A stretch of DNA of 64,000 bases from Xenopus tropicalis (taxonomy: Eukaryota > Chordata > Amphibia > Anura > Pipidae): NCBI RefSeq assembly GCF_000004195.4, contig NC_030681.2, positions 25,312,482 through 25,376,481 of the forward strand. The letters are read 5' to 3'. The translations under genes were made by a program, and so were the position numbers. This document shows, piece after piece, positions 10,471-22,233 of the stretch. The notes beneath the pieces were generated by a model. It saw only the letters and a list, made by a program, of their open reading frames with translations, did not search any database and was not told the DNA's origin. Each line of letters starts with the position of its first letter. The stretch's first letter is position 1.

Positions 10471-10704
10471 CAGCTGCCGGGGGACAGGGGGCTTTGGTTT
10501 TTCCATAGTTGTGAAGAAATCCCCCTTCCCAGTGGGGAATGGGGGTGCAGGTGGACAGGGGGGCCGATAGGGGTCACCGTGCCCCTTTAAAGATTTTTTG
10601 CAGAGTGGGGGACCAATGCCTATTAGTTACATCAAAATATACACGCAGCATAATTGGCTCCTGATGAAACTGACCATTGTGTGTGCATAACTGGAACCTT
10701 AAAT

Positions 10705-10790
10705 TGCAAGCTCCACTTGGACAGGGACTGATGGATAATCTCTGTAATGCAATAGAAAACATGTTGGGTCTGTTTAAAGAAAGCATGATA
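10705..10790 (+). mobile_element. Retroposon 3' module, decayed
   Basis: 'attgcaagctccacttgg' with 'acagggactgatgga', 'ctctgtaatgcaata' and 'aaacatgttggg' is a worn version of the 'gtaagctc...gcgctgcgg...gttggcgc' module at 670-835. It probably belongs with 10341-10470. Confidence 0.5.
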
Positions 10791-10799
10791 ATAATTACC

Positions 10800-11965
10800 C
10801 ATTGTCATATGTATAAGTAAGCAGTGGCCTGTATACATGATGAGCTATGTCCTTATAACTTATAGTTTGCTGGAGGAATTAAGAAACATTTACACAGAAG
10901 GTATATCTCCCCTTTAATTCCAACATTTACTTTATACAGTTCCAGATGCACCACCCAGTCTCATTACTTGGATCTCATCCCTGAATTAAGTTGCAGTATT
11001 ACACGGGCCCTGGGGGTGGCGACAGAAGAAAGCAATTGTGAAGGCAATAATATTTCTCCTAATTTCAGCTCGTAACAATTTACTCAAAAAATGTAAATGT
11101 CGGAAGTTACTGCTATTTAATAGATTATTCTGTTAGCCGGAGAACAGTGCTGTGAACTTCTTACGAATGGACATGTGAAAAAAAAAATTTGCGGAGTCTC
11201 ATTTTTCTTCTGCACTTTCAAATTTCTCCAGTAATTATTGTAATTACACAGATTTTGTTTTGAATATTTCAAATTTCACAATTCTTATTTGGGGGAATCA
11301 GCCCAATCAAAAATTAGCCCCGGCGCAAGAATTTTCCATGACAAATGTGCTCAGTGCCATTAAAATATTGTTTGGGAAAATGAAACCCATTTTCCATCAA
11401 TCATATTTTGCATTGAACTCGAGATCCTATCAGTTCAAGGGAAAACAAACCGGGTTTGGGAATTACAAAATAATTGCTCGTTGGAATCCCCCAAGTTCAT
11501 TGCAATAACAGGAGACTGTTTTTGTTTCCAGCCCTATAACAGCTCGGTGAGAATCAGCCAGGGTCGTGTTGATGTTCTACGGTTTGGTAGCCCACTGCAC
11601 AAATATCCGTGCCAGTATTATTCAAATGTTATTTTAGATGTTATTAATAAAGTTTTTGTTGGATAACTGCTTAGCGCTAAGGTTACCTCAGGCCAGGCAG
11701 CATGTTGCACTCAGTATGAAGGGAAGCAGCTAATTGAGCAATCACAGATAACGTCCCAGAATGAGAATAGCGAGGAGAGACCCCCAGCGTGATACATTTC
11801 ACTCTTCTAGATAAGAATCACAGTGACGCACCAGGGAATCAGCAGATCAAGGTAGCAGATCTTTTTTACTGAATGCAAAGAGATAGTAAAAGACAAATGG
11901 CTTTTATAAAAGGTAAAAAGGGTCGGTTACGACCCCTGTGCAGTGTGCAAAGTGTGTTTGTTGGA
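10800..11965. other. Apparently non-repetitive island
   Basis: About 1.1 kb with no member of the window's repeat families. It includes 'taattattgtaattacac' (11231-11250), two homeodomain-type TAATTA cores. Open frames at 11260-11666 show no domain. It could hold conserved noncoding sequence; this is inference only. Confidence 0.3.
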
Positions 11966-11969
11966 TGCA

Positions 11970-11989
11970 AAACATAGTTACATAGTTAA
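11970..11989 (-). mobile_element. CR1 LINE tail (part 1 of 2), antisense
   Basis: 'catagttacatagttaa' is the outermost end of the CR1-type tail seen at 4718 and 26938. The tail resumes at 12491 with 'gttgggataaa' after the TTAA MITE that split it. Confidence 0.7.
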
Positions 11990-12486
11990 AGGAAAACTAT
12001 ACCCCCAATCAGTGTAGGTCTCTAAAAATATATTGCATAAACGAGCTCATAAACGTGCTTCATCTAAATAAACCATTTTCATGAAAAAAACTTTTTTAGT
12101 AGTATGTGCCATTGGGTAATCTTAAATAGAATATTGCCATTTTAAGAATTAAGGTCCGCCTCCTGGGATCATAGGATTCACACAGTGCACACAGACAAGC
12201 CAAGGGCACACATACATGCTAGGCCCCATCAGCCAATTAATGGACAGAGTTCTGTCTTTTACTCCCACACTACTTCCTGTTACAGTTAGAGCTGCATTAT
12301 TTCCTGTCAGCTGATCTCTGAGGGGGCACACAGCCCATCACTAAATGGCGGCTCAAGGGAAAGGATGTATAAGGGCAATATTTACTGATATATATATTCC
12401 AGTTTGTTAAGATTCTCTAATAGGTCACTTAACATAATATAAACTATCTGTTGGTTAAGTATTCATTCTGGGGGCATAGTTTTCCT
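11990..12486 (+). mobile_element. TTAA MITE inserted in a LINE tail
   Basis: The ends 'aggaaaactatac' and 'catagttttcct' are inverted, with TTAA on each side (11986-11989, 12487-12490). TTAA duplications fit Kolobok or piggyBac-type transposition. The body contains 'ctacttcctgttacag' and 'ttcctgtcagctgatctctg', shared with the copy at 30599-31006. Removing the element and one TTAA rejoins the LINE tail exactly. Confidence 0.85.
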
Positions 12487-12550
12487 TTAAGTTGGGATAA
12501 AAAAAAAAGGCCAAAGTCCATTATATATAATCCCTCCAAATGAACCCCAG
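12487..12550 (-). mobile_element. CR1 LINE tail (part 2 of 2), antisense
   Basis: 'gttgggataaaaa', 'aaagtccatta' and 'ccctccaaatgaacccc' continue the tail interrupted at 11989, matching 4740-4795. Confidence 0.65.
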
Positions 12551-12655
12551 TAATTCAAAATGTTGAAACCCACAATGCAGCATTTCCTCCCCTAGAATTT
12601 CCCAATTATAATTGCAAATAAGCATAGAATAGTACCAGATTCACTTCAGCCTAAA

Positions 12656-12952
12656 GCTGGCCATACACGCACCGAGGTTTCGTACGATATTCGGTGTGTG
12701 TATGGCAAGTCGGTGAGTCGACTGATATCGCAGGAGGCTGCAGCTATCGGACGACTCGCTGATCGGGCAGGTTTAAAGATTTTGATCGGGCGCCATAGAA
12801 GGTGCCTGAGCAAAATCTGTCTTCGGGGCTGAATCAGCAGAAAGAGGTAGAAATCCTATTGTTTCTACCTCCTTATCTGCCGTTTCAGCCCTGAAAGGTT
12901 AGTGGCGGATTGTACGATCTTAAGATCTAAAATCGCCACGTATGTGGCCACC
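12656..12952 (+). mobile_element. GGTGGCCATACAC MITE (family A)
   Basis: It starts 'gctggccatacacgcacc' and ends 'atgtggccacc', flanked by worn TTAA-like tetramers (taaa/ttta). It shares internal blocks 'tcgcaggaggctgc', 'gatcgggcaggtt' and 'gtttctacctcc' with 38804-39097 and, inverted, with 55445-55784. No coding capacity. Confidence 0.75.
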
Positions 12953-13910
12953 TTTACAGCAGCATTAACATGGGATTCTTTTATCAAAAGTTTACTGCAC
13001 CTATTGGCACAACTCACTCAGGGAGTGCTGGAATTATTGCCATCTTGAGGGTGTTTATAGCTCCTGGGTTCCCCCAGTGTCAATAGACGCCCTTGCACGT
13101 TATTCAGCAGAAGAGACAGGTCAGACACAATGGCGTGGAGTTCAGGGGAATATCACAAGGTGTGCAAGGTTTACACATTTGATACTGGGCCCTGAGTCAG
13201 GAAACCAAGCATGGGTATGAAGAAATAATGCCTATTAGTAAAAATAATCCTGAAACTGGTTTAATTTGCAGCATCTAAGGCAAGGAAAGATTCTCTCAGG
13301 GAGGTGAGTGTCTTCTAGGGTTGCCTTATGTTTGGGATGCATACTTTGGGGTGCTGGGAAGGGGGGGGGAGTAAGGCCAGGCTGGTAAAATAGTGGCCAG
13401 GTGGCAAACCTTGGTACAGCGAGAGATTTATGGATGGTCAGCATCCCCTTTAACCTTTTGTGTTTATTGTATATACTTTTTATAATGTGGTTAACCAACC
13501 AGTCATGGATTTAAAAGTCATGGCTTAAATTAAAACAAGCGCCTTACTGAGAATATTTTTATTATCTAAACCTTGTGAGGGGTAGGAGTGCAGCCTCAGC
13601 TCCCGGCAGTGAATTATATATACGTTCAACAGAATATTTGGCATGACTGGGCAAAATTCACTTTTTTTTTTTTAATTTCAAACATATTTTGTTGATCATG
13701 CCAAATATTTAGGGAATACTCTGTGAGATTGTCTTGGCATCGGTTCCACTTTGAATCACTGGGTGAGGCTGTTGCTTGGGGATTCAGTTCAAGACAAGCA
13801 GACACTCACATTCCGAACTGAATCAGAAATATCGCCTCCCCTGACTCATGGCCTCAGCCCACAATATTCAGCATCAGAGCTGCTGCCCCACAAGGCCTAA
13901 TAGGGGCATA
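12953..13910. other. Spacer with a weak repeat and a small inverted repeat
   Basis: 12980-13130 ('gccatcttgagggtg', 'tagctcctgggttccccc') resembles 37255-37370, so both are probably remnants of one repeat family. 'aatatttggcatga' (about 13631) and 'tcatgccaaatattt' (about 13697) form an inverted pair. No gene was seen. Confidence 0.4.
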
Positions 13911-13912
13911 TA

Positions 13913-15466
13913 CAGGTGTGGGATACCTTAATTATCCAAAAGGCTCCAAATTATAGGAAGGCCATCTTCCATACAGCCAATTATAAGCAAATAATTCCAA
14001 TTTTGAAAAATAACTTCCTCTTTCTCTGTAATAATAAAACAGTACCTGTACTTGATCCCAACTAAGATATAATTACCCCTTATTGGGGCAGAACAGCCCT
14101 ATTGGGTTTATTTAATGGTTAAATGATTCCCTTTTCTCTGTAATAATAAAACAGTACCTGTACTTGATCCCAACTAAGATATAATTACCCCTTATTGGGG
14201 GCAGAACAGCCCTATTGGGTTTATTTAATGGTTAAAGGATTCCCTTTTCTCTATAATAATAAAACAGTACCTGTACTTGATCCCAACTAAGATATAATTA
14301 CCCCTTATTGGGGCAGAACAGCCCTATTGGGTTTATTTAATGGTTAAATGATTCCCTTTTCTCTGTAATAATAAAACAGTACCTGTACTTGATCCCAACT
14401 AAGGTATAATTACCCCTTATTGGGGGCAGAACAGCCCTATTGGGTTTATTTAATGGTTAAATGATTCCCTTTTCTCTGTAATAATAAAACAGTACCTGTA
14501 CTTGATCCCAACTAAGATATAATTACCCCTTATTGGGGGCAGAACAGCCCTATTGGGTTTATTTAATGGTTAAATGATTCCCTTTTCTCTATAATAATAA
14601 AACAGTACCTGTACTTGATCCCAACTAAGATATAATTACCCCTTATTGGGGCAGAACAGCCCTATTGGGTTTATTTCATGGTTAAATGATTCCCTTTTCT
14701 CTGTAATAATAAAACAGTACCTGTACTTGATCCCAACTAAGATATAATTACCCCTTATTGGGGGCAGAACAGCCCTATTGCGTTTATTTAATGGTTAAAT
14801 GATTCCCTTTTCTCTGTAATAATAAAACAGTACCTGTACTTGATCCCAACTAAGATATAATTACCCCTTATTGGGGGCAGAACAGCCCTATTGGGTTTAT
14901 TTAATGGTTAAATGATTCCCTTTTCTCTGTAATAATAAAACAGTACCTGTACTTGATCCCAACTAAGATATAATTACCCCTTATTGGGGGCAGAACAGCC
15001 CTATTGGGTTTATTTAATGGTTAAATGATTCCCTTTTCTCTGTAATAATAAAACAGTACCTGTACTTGATCCCAACTAAGATATAATTACCCCTTATTGG
15101 GGGCAGAACAGCCCTATTGGGTTTATTTAATGGTTAAATGATTCCCTTTTCTCTGTAATAATAAAACAGTACCTGTACTTGATCCCAACTAAGATATAAT
15201 TACCCCTTATTGGGGGCAGAACAGCCCTATTGGGTTTATTTAATGGTTAAATGATTCCCTTTTCTCTGTAATAATAAAACAGTACATGTACTTGATCCCA
15301 ACTAAGATATAATTACCCCTTATTGGGGCAGAGCAGTCCTATTGGGTTTATTTTATGATATAATGCTTTCAAGTAGGCTTCAGGTATGGTGATCCAAATT
15401 ACAGAATAATCCCTTATCTGGAAAACCCCAAGACCCAAGCATTCTATATAATAGATCCCATACCTG
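13913..15466 (+). mobile_element. CAGGTATGGGA MITE with 12-copy core
   Basis: The ends 'caggtgtgggatacc' and 'gatcccatacctg' lie between TA dinucleotides (13911-13912, 15467-15468), as in the single-core copies at 6582 and 52928. Between them the internal unit has expanded to 12 copies, taking the element from about 320 bp to 1554 bp. Confidence 0.85.
14021..15350 (+). repeat. 112/113-bp minisatellite, 12 copies
   Basis: The unit runs from 'tttctctgtaataataaaac' through 'agtacctgtacttgatcc', 'ggcagaacagccctattggg' and 'aatggttaaatgattccc'. Units differ by one G (ggggca or gggggca) and a few substitutions. The last copy is the most divergent. The same unit occurs twice at 17945-18378, four times at 22757-23303 and three times at 43372-43923. 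Confidence 0.95.
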
Positions 15467-15468
15467 TA

Positions 15469-16650
15469 TATATTAGTCACCATTTACAGTTCCCATTGGC
15501 AGAAGTGAATAGGGATTCTTTGTGCTTATTCTGGGTCCGACTGCGGCCCGCATCTTCTGCCGCTCCCTAAGTTAGGGGGGGTGAGGGTTACCCATTCAGC
15601 TGGTGGTGAGGGTCTTCCCCATTCCTCCTGTATATAGTGCCAATTAACCCTACATTCTTTGGGGCAGTGCCTTCCTGCTTTGCTTAAGGCACATTGGGCC
15701 CCTGTGATGAAATCTGATGGAAAATAACAGAACAATATTCATACCTGTGTTAAAAAATGAAATGGTTTTACAATAAACAGGGGTAGTGGCCTCTTAGCAG
15801 CAAGTCTCAGTGTACGACAATATTACAAATTATTATTTGCACAAAGTTATCTGTTTGGTATTCTACTCATTAATTATTGGTTGAGATTTACATAGAGGAA
15901 TAATGAATTTCACCCTTAAAGAGGGCAGTGTATATATGTATGTATGTCTTTATTTATAAAGCACTACTTATGTACGCAGCGCTGTACTGTAGAATACATT
16001 AATACAAACAGGTGGTTATTAAGATAATAATAGATAAATACACAGTATAACAATAAATACAAATAAAATGGTCTCATACTGCTTTTTTTGAATGTTCTTT
16101 CTCCTTCTTCTTTCTCTTTTCCCTTTATCTTCATTTTCTTCTGCTTGCTTTGAGCGCCTTTGACCTGTTGCTTGTTTTTATTATCTCTATTATTCAATTT
16201 GCCAGGCTTCATATAAATCATATCTGAATCTGCTGCTCTCAGTGAGTGAGGCATCCTTTCTTTGGTTCAGATTTATGGTCATATTTCTAAATCCACCCCA
16301 GTGTAAGATTTGCCTTCTGTGTAATGTATTTCCCTATAGTCAATTGATATACTGTACTTCTACTTATTCAGCTTAATACAGAGGTAAAATATCCAACTGA
16401 AGGCGTATTTTAGATTCTGATACTGAGTTATAAGCATGATACATCCCCTACTATGCATTTACGTAGTGCTGTGGGAATGCTGACCATGTGAACCCCGTAC
16501 AACTAGTAATGCTGTTCCTCTCTGCCCCAGGGCATTATTTTAGTCTGAGCCAAAGCTCTGGACCAGTTGTTTAAGAATGAATTAGATGGGAGATAAGTGC
16601 AATTCAGCATCCTGCACCAATAGTCTGCCCCACCACATACCTCCTCTCTT
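15469..16650. other. Spacer with a possible LINE-tail fragment
   Basis: 15945-16000 ('tttatttataaagcac', 'cgcagcgctgtactg') looks like an antisense L2/CR1-style 3' end. A T/C-rich tract lies at 16084-16150. No gene was recognised. Confidence 0.4.
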
Positions 16651-17215
16651 CTCATGAAAAATTGATTTAATATGTTCAGGGAGGGGCCTGCAGATCCTGG
16701 CCAGCAGCGTCAGCAGAGCCCTTGGGCGCCAGGTCCCACTGGGTTCTCCCCATTTCCTGCTGACCCAGTCAGACTTTGCAAGAGTAAGACTAAGGGGAGC
16801 AACTGTGCCCCCCTAGAGCCCATGCACTTAGCCATTGTGCCTGGGGCAATGGTGTGAGTAGGCACAAATCTCAGCGCTGTCAGGTGTAGGGGAGCCCTGT
16901 CCTTAACACTTGCCATAGACAGGTAAGTACTGAGCTTAGGCAGAAGTACAGGGCTGCCTTGTGCTTTGAGGTTCCTGGCACTCCATAGCCTGTGTGCTGT
17001 GCCAGCTAGGAGGTACTTCATGGGCCTCTCATGTTCTGCCTTTTCTGAGTGCAGCTATGCCAAACGCAGGCAGTGCCATATTCGGAGCAAGGTGCAGCTC
17101 CTTGTGCTCCATTCTAGAAGCACAAACCCACGGAGCACATTGCCCCATATATAGCAAGCTCTAATGCCTTCACCGCGGTTAATTACCCTCCTATTTGTGT
17201 CCATTAGTTACCAAT
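16651..17215. other. GC-richer spacer, unassigned
   Basis: Composition differs from the surroundings (for example 'gcagcgtcagcagagccc'), with open frames on both strands (16672-16857, 16710-17021). I recognise no domain, and the overlapping frames argue for composition rather than coding. It may be an unrecognised repeat. Confidence 0.3.
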
Positions 17216-17219
17216 CCTC

Positions 17220-17410
17220 TGAGACTGTAAGCTCTACTCTGCAGGGACCTCTTTCCTCCTATGTTTCCTAACACCAGGCATTTCATTTGGAATGTAGTTT
17301 TATATTGTGTATACATTTATTTATATGTTCTATTATTGTATCATTTCCCAGCTGTTCTATAAGTGCACAGCACTGCGTATACAAGAAGCGCCATATAAAT
17401 ACATATATAT
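17220..17410 (+). mobile_element. LINE/SINE-type 3' tail, second family
   Basis: 'gactgtaagctctactctgc' with 'cagggacctc' near the start and 'cagcactgcgtatac', 'aagcgccatataaata' at the end follow the plan of the 670-835 module but differ throughout. Confidence 0.5.
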
Positions 17411-17414
17411 ACAT

Positions 17415-17940
17415 ACATAAATGCAGTGTTTTGGATCATGTGAATTTACGATGTTGCTACACTGGGAGATGCTTAAGTTCTATTAATAATGATTTTCAGA
17501 AACCTATTCTATAACAGGCTGAGCTTCTTCTGTTCCCAAACCCTAAAGTCTCAGGGCAGCGAATCTTTACTGCAGGAATGCAAAGCTCGAGTTCAGCCAA
17601 AGAACTGTTAGCAGTGAGTGAGAGTTAATGGATCAATCTGCTCTGTCTTGTCAGTGCTTTTACTGCTGACTTCAGGAATGTGTTTGATGAAAAGAAAACT
17701 ACTTCTTGAGGCAGAAGATACAGATGTAGCATGTAGAGGTTAGGACCTACAGAAACAATAAAGCAATGTTATCAGTGTTTCAGGGTTTTTTTTTCTGTTT
17801 TTTTGGACCCCATGCCAAACTGACAATAGTGAGAGAAAGAAAGTATTTCTCTGCGGCCTTACCATTAACCATTTCAGCAGCCTGCTTCTGATTGGCTGCA
17901 TATGTTTCCATTAGGAACTCTTAGCTATGGAACTGGTGCA
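17415..17940. other. No recognisable feature
   Basis: No repeat family of the window and no coding segment was recognised. Confidence 0.35.
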
Positions 17941-17944
17941 ATAT

Positions 17945-18378
17945 TGGAAAAATAACCCAGGAATGGAAACCAACACCCAGAAACCTCAAAATTATGGGAA
18001 GGCCATCACCCATAGACTTCATTTTAATCAAACAAATCAATATTTTTGATTTCCTTTTTCTCTGTAATAATAAAACAGTACCTGTACTTGATCCCAACTA
18101 AGATATAATTACCCCTTATTGGGGGCAGAACAGCCCTATTGGGTTTATTTAATGGTTAAATGATTCCCTTTTCTCTATAATAATAAAACAGTACCTGTAC
18201 TTGATCCCAACTAAGTTATATTTAATCCTTATATGAGGCAAAACAACCCTATTGGGTTTATGTATTGTTTTAATGATTTTTTAGTATGAGTGCAAGTATG
18301 GAGATCCAAATTACCGAAAGATCCCTTATCTGGAAAACCCCAGGTCCAGAGCATTCTAAAAAACAGGTACCATACCTG
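17945..18378 (+). mobile_element. CAGGTATGGGA MITE, two-core copy
   Basis: The right end 'aggtaccatacctg' is clear and the left end is worn. Two units of the 112/113-bp core lie at about 18060-18280, the second more divergent ('aagttatatttaatcc'). Confidence 0.75.
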
Positions 18379-18413
18379 CATAACAGGTTCTCTTTTTTAT
18401 GGAAGGTTGAAGA

Positions 18414-18609
18414 CAGTGGTGTAACAGCCCCCCCCCCCCCCCCCCCCGTGCAAAAAAAACTTTGGAGGGGCCCTACCCAGTCCCCTAGTGAATAAATCCC
18501 TGCACCCTGCCCACTCTCCTACCTGAAATCAACAATAGAGGAAGCAGACCCCACAGAGTGCCCCCCCCCCCGTGACTTGGGGAGCACTTCCTGTATTGTT
18601 ACGCCACTA
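18414..18609. mobile_element. CAGTGGTGTAAC MITE with C-runs
   Basis: 'cagtggtgtaac' on the left is inverted as 'gttacgccacta' on the right. Poly-C tracts lie at about 18429-18447 and 18562-18571. No clean target duplication was found. A related right end, 'agttacgccactg', occurs at 33236-33248. Confidence 0.6.
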
Positions 18610-18727
18610 GAAGGCATTCTTCATACACCATAACAGTAATTGTACTATGTTTAAGACCGCTAGGGGCACTGTTTCATTGGTGGAGATGGAGTGTATCTGC
18701 AATTTAATGGAGTGAACACTTTTCTTG

Positions 18728-18825
18728 TACCAGTATGGAATCTATTATCCAGAATGCTTGGGACCCGGAGTTTACTTACTGTATAATGGTTTTTCCCCTA
18801 TAATTTGGATCCTCATACCTAAAAA
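18728..18825 (-). mobile_element. Fragment of CAGGTATGGGA MITE
   Basis: 'ccagtatggaatctattatc' followed by 'cagaatgcttgggacc' matches the left end of the antisense copies at 31177 and 43372. The rest is missing. Confidence 0.6.
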
Positions 18826-18839
18826 AAAAAACAATTAAA

Positions 18840-19620
18840 CGATTATGGATTGTTTGCCACTAATATGGATTCATGCATCTTAGTTACCATCAAGTAAAAG
18901 CTACTGTTTTATTTTTTAAGAGAAAAGGCAAAGATTTTGTGCTTGAGAATGGTCGCTTCAGTATTCCGTACATCACCCAAGTATCTCCCATATGCAGGGT
19001 GCTCAGGGTTTTTAGACTGTTGCAGTTCCCTGACCTGCAGCCATCAAAGCCCCGGCTGCCATGGCCCTTTCTTTACAGTTTATTTAAAGAAATCCAGATG
19101 GTAAGTCCCTACTCCATCAGACTCCATTCAGCTTTTGTTAATGCCAGAACATTCAGTATAGGTCAGTTTTATTGGAATGTTGACTTTTAATGCCATAAGA
19201 TCCAATGAGTTTGCTTACAAAGAAGTTTGGCTTTTCCTGATTACTCCCTTAAAAAACAATTAGCACAATAATGATTTTACATAGCTGAAATGTTTCTTCT
19301 CAGACTATGACAGATGGTGACCACATAATGAACAGGTCACTCATTTAGCCGTCTGTGATTGACATCTGTTTACACGAGATTTTATGCCTTTTGGTCTCTG
19401 CGCAACTAAACGGCTGATTGCATTATCAATACCAACCAGACAGATGAATAGGTATCTTTTGCTAATGACTATCAGAAATATAAACAAAGACCAGCATGTT
19501 GCGCTAATACCAGAGAGGAAACTTGCTGATTCGTTACTTACAGTAGAGATTCTTATCAATGTGGTAAGTGGAAGTTTTGTAATGTCGGGATTCCAGAAGA
19601 GATATCTTTTTTTTATGGTT
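18840..19620 (+). other. Unique-looking island with splice-donor-like sites
   Basis: No repeat family of the window occurs here. Two GTAAGT strings follow open stretches, at 19100 (after 'tccagatg') and 19564 (after 'atcaatgtg'). A pyrimidine-rich tract ending in AAG precedes 18920, and 'tttctttacag' lies near 19077. Frames at 18873-19190 and 19384-19623 match no family that I recognise. 'tgattgacatctgtttac' (about 19356) resembles adjoining PBX/MEIS and forkhead sites. It may be a noncoding-RNA exon, a regulatory element or chance. Confidence 0.25.
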
Positions 19621-19867
19621 TAAACACCAGTAGAACATGACCAAGCATTAGAGTTCTGTATCACTTGTGGTAAGTATTTTATTTTGCTCAAACTTTGACT
19701 AGTATCCACTTTGATTGGTATACTCTAGCTACCTGTATAGCCCTCCATGCTTCTTTCCTGATCTCTACCAATTCCCTTGATATAATTTAAGGATTCGACT
19801 AGATACACTGGATACATTTCCCTGCCCTGTCCTTCAGCACAGTTTCCTGGTTTGGCTACAGCTTCTC

Positions 19868-20058
19868 CACAAGGTTGGACTGGGCTGGCAAAAAAAAACA
19901 ATTCAAAACCATTGGTGCTCCTCCGCTGACCCCCTCTTCTGATCATGGCGAACTTTAGTATAAGGTAAGGGGGGGGGTTTGGCGAGCAGTCAGTGGGAAC
20001 CTGGGGTGTGGGGTGGCAGCCCAAGTCGGCCCACCACATCCCAGTCTGACGCTGCGCC
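19868..20058. mobile_element. Possible decayed hAT MITE
   Basis: 'aaggttggactgggctgg' on the left and 'ggcccaccacatcccagtc' on the right are loosely inverted and resemble the CAGGTCTGGACTGG family at 7495 and 9384. No target duplication was found. Confidence 0.35.
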
Positions 20059-20059
20059 T

Positions 20060-20592
20060 CCCTGTCCTCTCTTCTCACTTGAAAAACGTTGCCTTTACAC
20101 AAGTAGAGTCTTTACCTTAAGAGAAAAGTGGGTGCTATATAGTGCATGAAGTAAGGAAGGTCGCCAAACTCGCCAAGTTACTGTCTGGTTTCCCCATCAC
20201 AAACATCTATAATACTTACAATGGAGTGCAGCATGCATAGCTGGTTAGCACACCCTAACAGGGCCCTGCAACTACTTATTATATTTGTAGCAGACATTGT
20301 AGATTTTGGGTGACTGCACTATATACTGGTAAAAGGGGGGAATTACAGACAGAGCACTTATTACTCCATTTATAAATGATAACGTATTTGCTCTATCAAG
20401 GTCGGTGCAATCCACCAAAACACTGTCATTTACAATGACCGCAGGAGCAAGTGCAAGAGCACTACGGGGTGCAGAATCATGCTCCCATTACCACCCATTC
20501 AAGAGGAACTCAACCCAGGATATTTCTGTGCCCTGTACCTCACGGATAGAAAAATCAGGGATCCTTTGAGAACTTTGCCCACAGGAGCTGCC
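20060..20592. other. No recognisable feature
   Basis: No repeat family or coding segment was recognised. Confidence 0.35.
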
Positions 20593-20596
20593 TTAA

Positions 20597-20956
20597 GGTC
20601 CCCATACACGTTGAGATTCGCTCACTTGGCGAGATCGCTAAGCGAGCGGATCTTCACCAGATATCCCCACCTACGCGTGGGCGATATCGGAGAGCGTGTA
20701 GGTAAAAAAAAAAATAATTTGATCATTTGGCCCTGGGGCAAATGATTGAATTGTATTGGCATCAAGGGGCAGTCGGTTCGGGGACCGCATCATCGAGCTG
20801 ATGTGATCCCCAATCCAACTGAATTTTCTAACCTGGCCGATCGATATCTGCCCAATTTTAGGCCAGATATCGGTCAGCCAGGCACCTCGTTTCTGCCCCT
20901 ACACGGGCCGATAAGCTGCTGAATCGGTAGCTACTATCGGCCTGTGTATGGGGACC
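20597..20956 (+). mobile_element. GGTCCCCATACAC MITE (family B), TTAA-flanked
   Basis: The ends 'ggtccccatacacg' and 'tgtatggggacc' are inverted. TTAA precedes (20593-20596) and TTTA follows. Internal blocks 'cttggcgagatcgc', 'gatatccccacctac' and 'gggaccgcatc' recur at 62137 and, inverted, at 63615. TTAA suggests Kolobok or piggyBac-type transposition. Confidence 0.8.
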
Positions 20957-20960
20957 TTTA

Positions 20961-22230
20961 CTTGCATGTCTACATACGTAAAACGGGGGAAGGGAAAGTC
21001 TACATGCCTCCTCCTGCCCAACCCTGATAAATACACTGATGTAGAATAAATGGCAGCATTGCTTTTATGGGTTGAACTCAGGCCCTTCTTCCCATTCTGA
21101 GGTCCAAGGATCTGCGGTCATATCCATGTAAAGCTGGGCAGGGTGCAAAGTGAGAAAGACATGGTGGCTTCATTCTTTTTTAATGACCCGCTAGTGTTTC
21201 ACACATGAAATTACTGCAGTACTAATATCTTATCAACACGTAGGGGTGAGAAGTCCTTTCAAACTTTTTCACTAAAATATTTGGTTCAGAATTTGAAAAC
21301 ATTAGTTTCATAAAAATCTTAAACTTTTGTCATGAAGATGCAGGGCAGAAAGAGTAATCAATCAGGAATCAATGCCATAAATAGTTTATCAGCCCTGTTT
21401 TATATTGCCTTACCCCATGCTTAAATACCTAAGGGCTATCTTTATTTCTGCAAAACAATTCAGCTATGGGGAGTACAGATTATGCAATATAACTTGCAAA
21501 AAGCTGATTTATTAGTGTGTCACACGCAACATGTTTTGGGCCCCCATACGTGCCTTTCATCAAGTTTGTATTTGGGAATGCGGTTCCATCCATTAGGGGA
21601 TGATGCATAGAGCCTAGAAGGCTGAACACCTAGTACCTATCTAAATGACCACCATCATTATTCCCTTGCCTATACAAGATACAGATTTCTTAAATATTCC
21701 AGTTTCATCTCTTATCATATGATGCTTCAATTACTGTTAAATTAATTACTCCCCTGTACAGGCTGCCACAACATCTGTTCATAATAAATGCCCTGATGTA
21801 ATTGATGTTGAAAGCAATATCTTCTTAGAAAAAGGTACAGAGTCACAGTGATCCATCAGCTTCTCCACCCCTACTATTATTATATCAGACCTATGGACAG
21901 TTAATGGCTAAAACTTAATTTGTATTACTGAAGTTAAAACACCAGTATGCCAAAACTTACAATCAAGGTCAGGACTGGTTTTATTAAGAAATGCTGTCTA
22001 TAAATTCCACACAGGGAACCAATATTACAAAGTTCTTATCCTAAGAGTATTGGTAATCAGCAAGATATCCAGACACACAAATTCACCTTCATTATTGGAC
22101 ACTGCATTAGTAATGGACATTAGATAGGAGATCGTATCAGCCTATTGAAACAGCTAACTAGACCTGATAAGGGCCAGATACCCTAAACGAAGCCCCTCCT
22201 GCGGAAATCAACATTCATTTACAGAGAGTT
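20961..22230. other. Mostly featureless spacer
   Basis: At 21515-21580 the minus strand reads 'cttgatgaaaggcacg' then 'gcccaaaacatgttgcg', like the ribozyme-like motif at 54325 but with a worn core. Otherwise nothing was recognised. Confidence 0.4.
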
Positions 22231-22233
22231 TTA

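Noticed and set aside
16672..17021. Overlapping frames on both strands in GC-richer DNA
   Set aside because: GC-rich composition removes stops on both strands; no domain or exon boundary could be supported.
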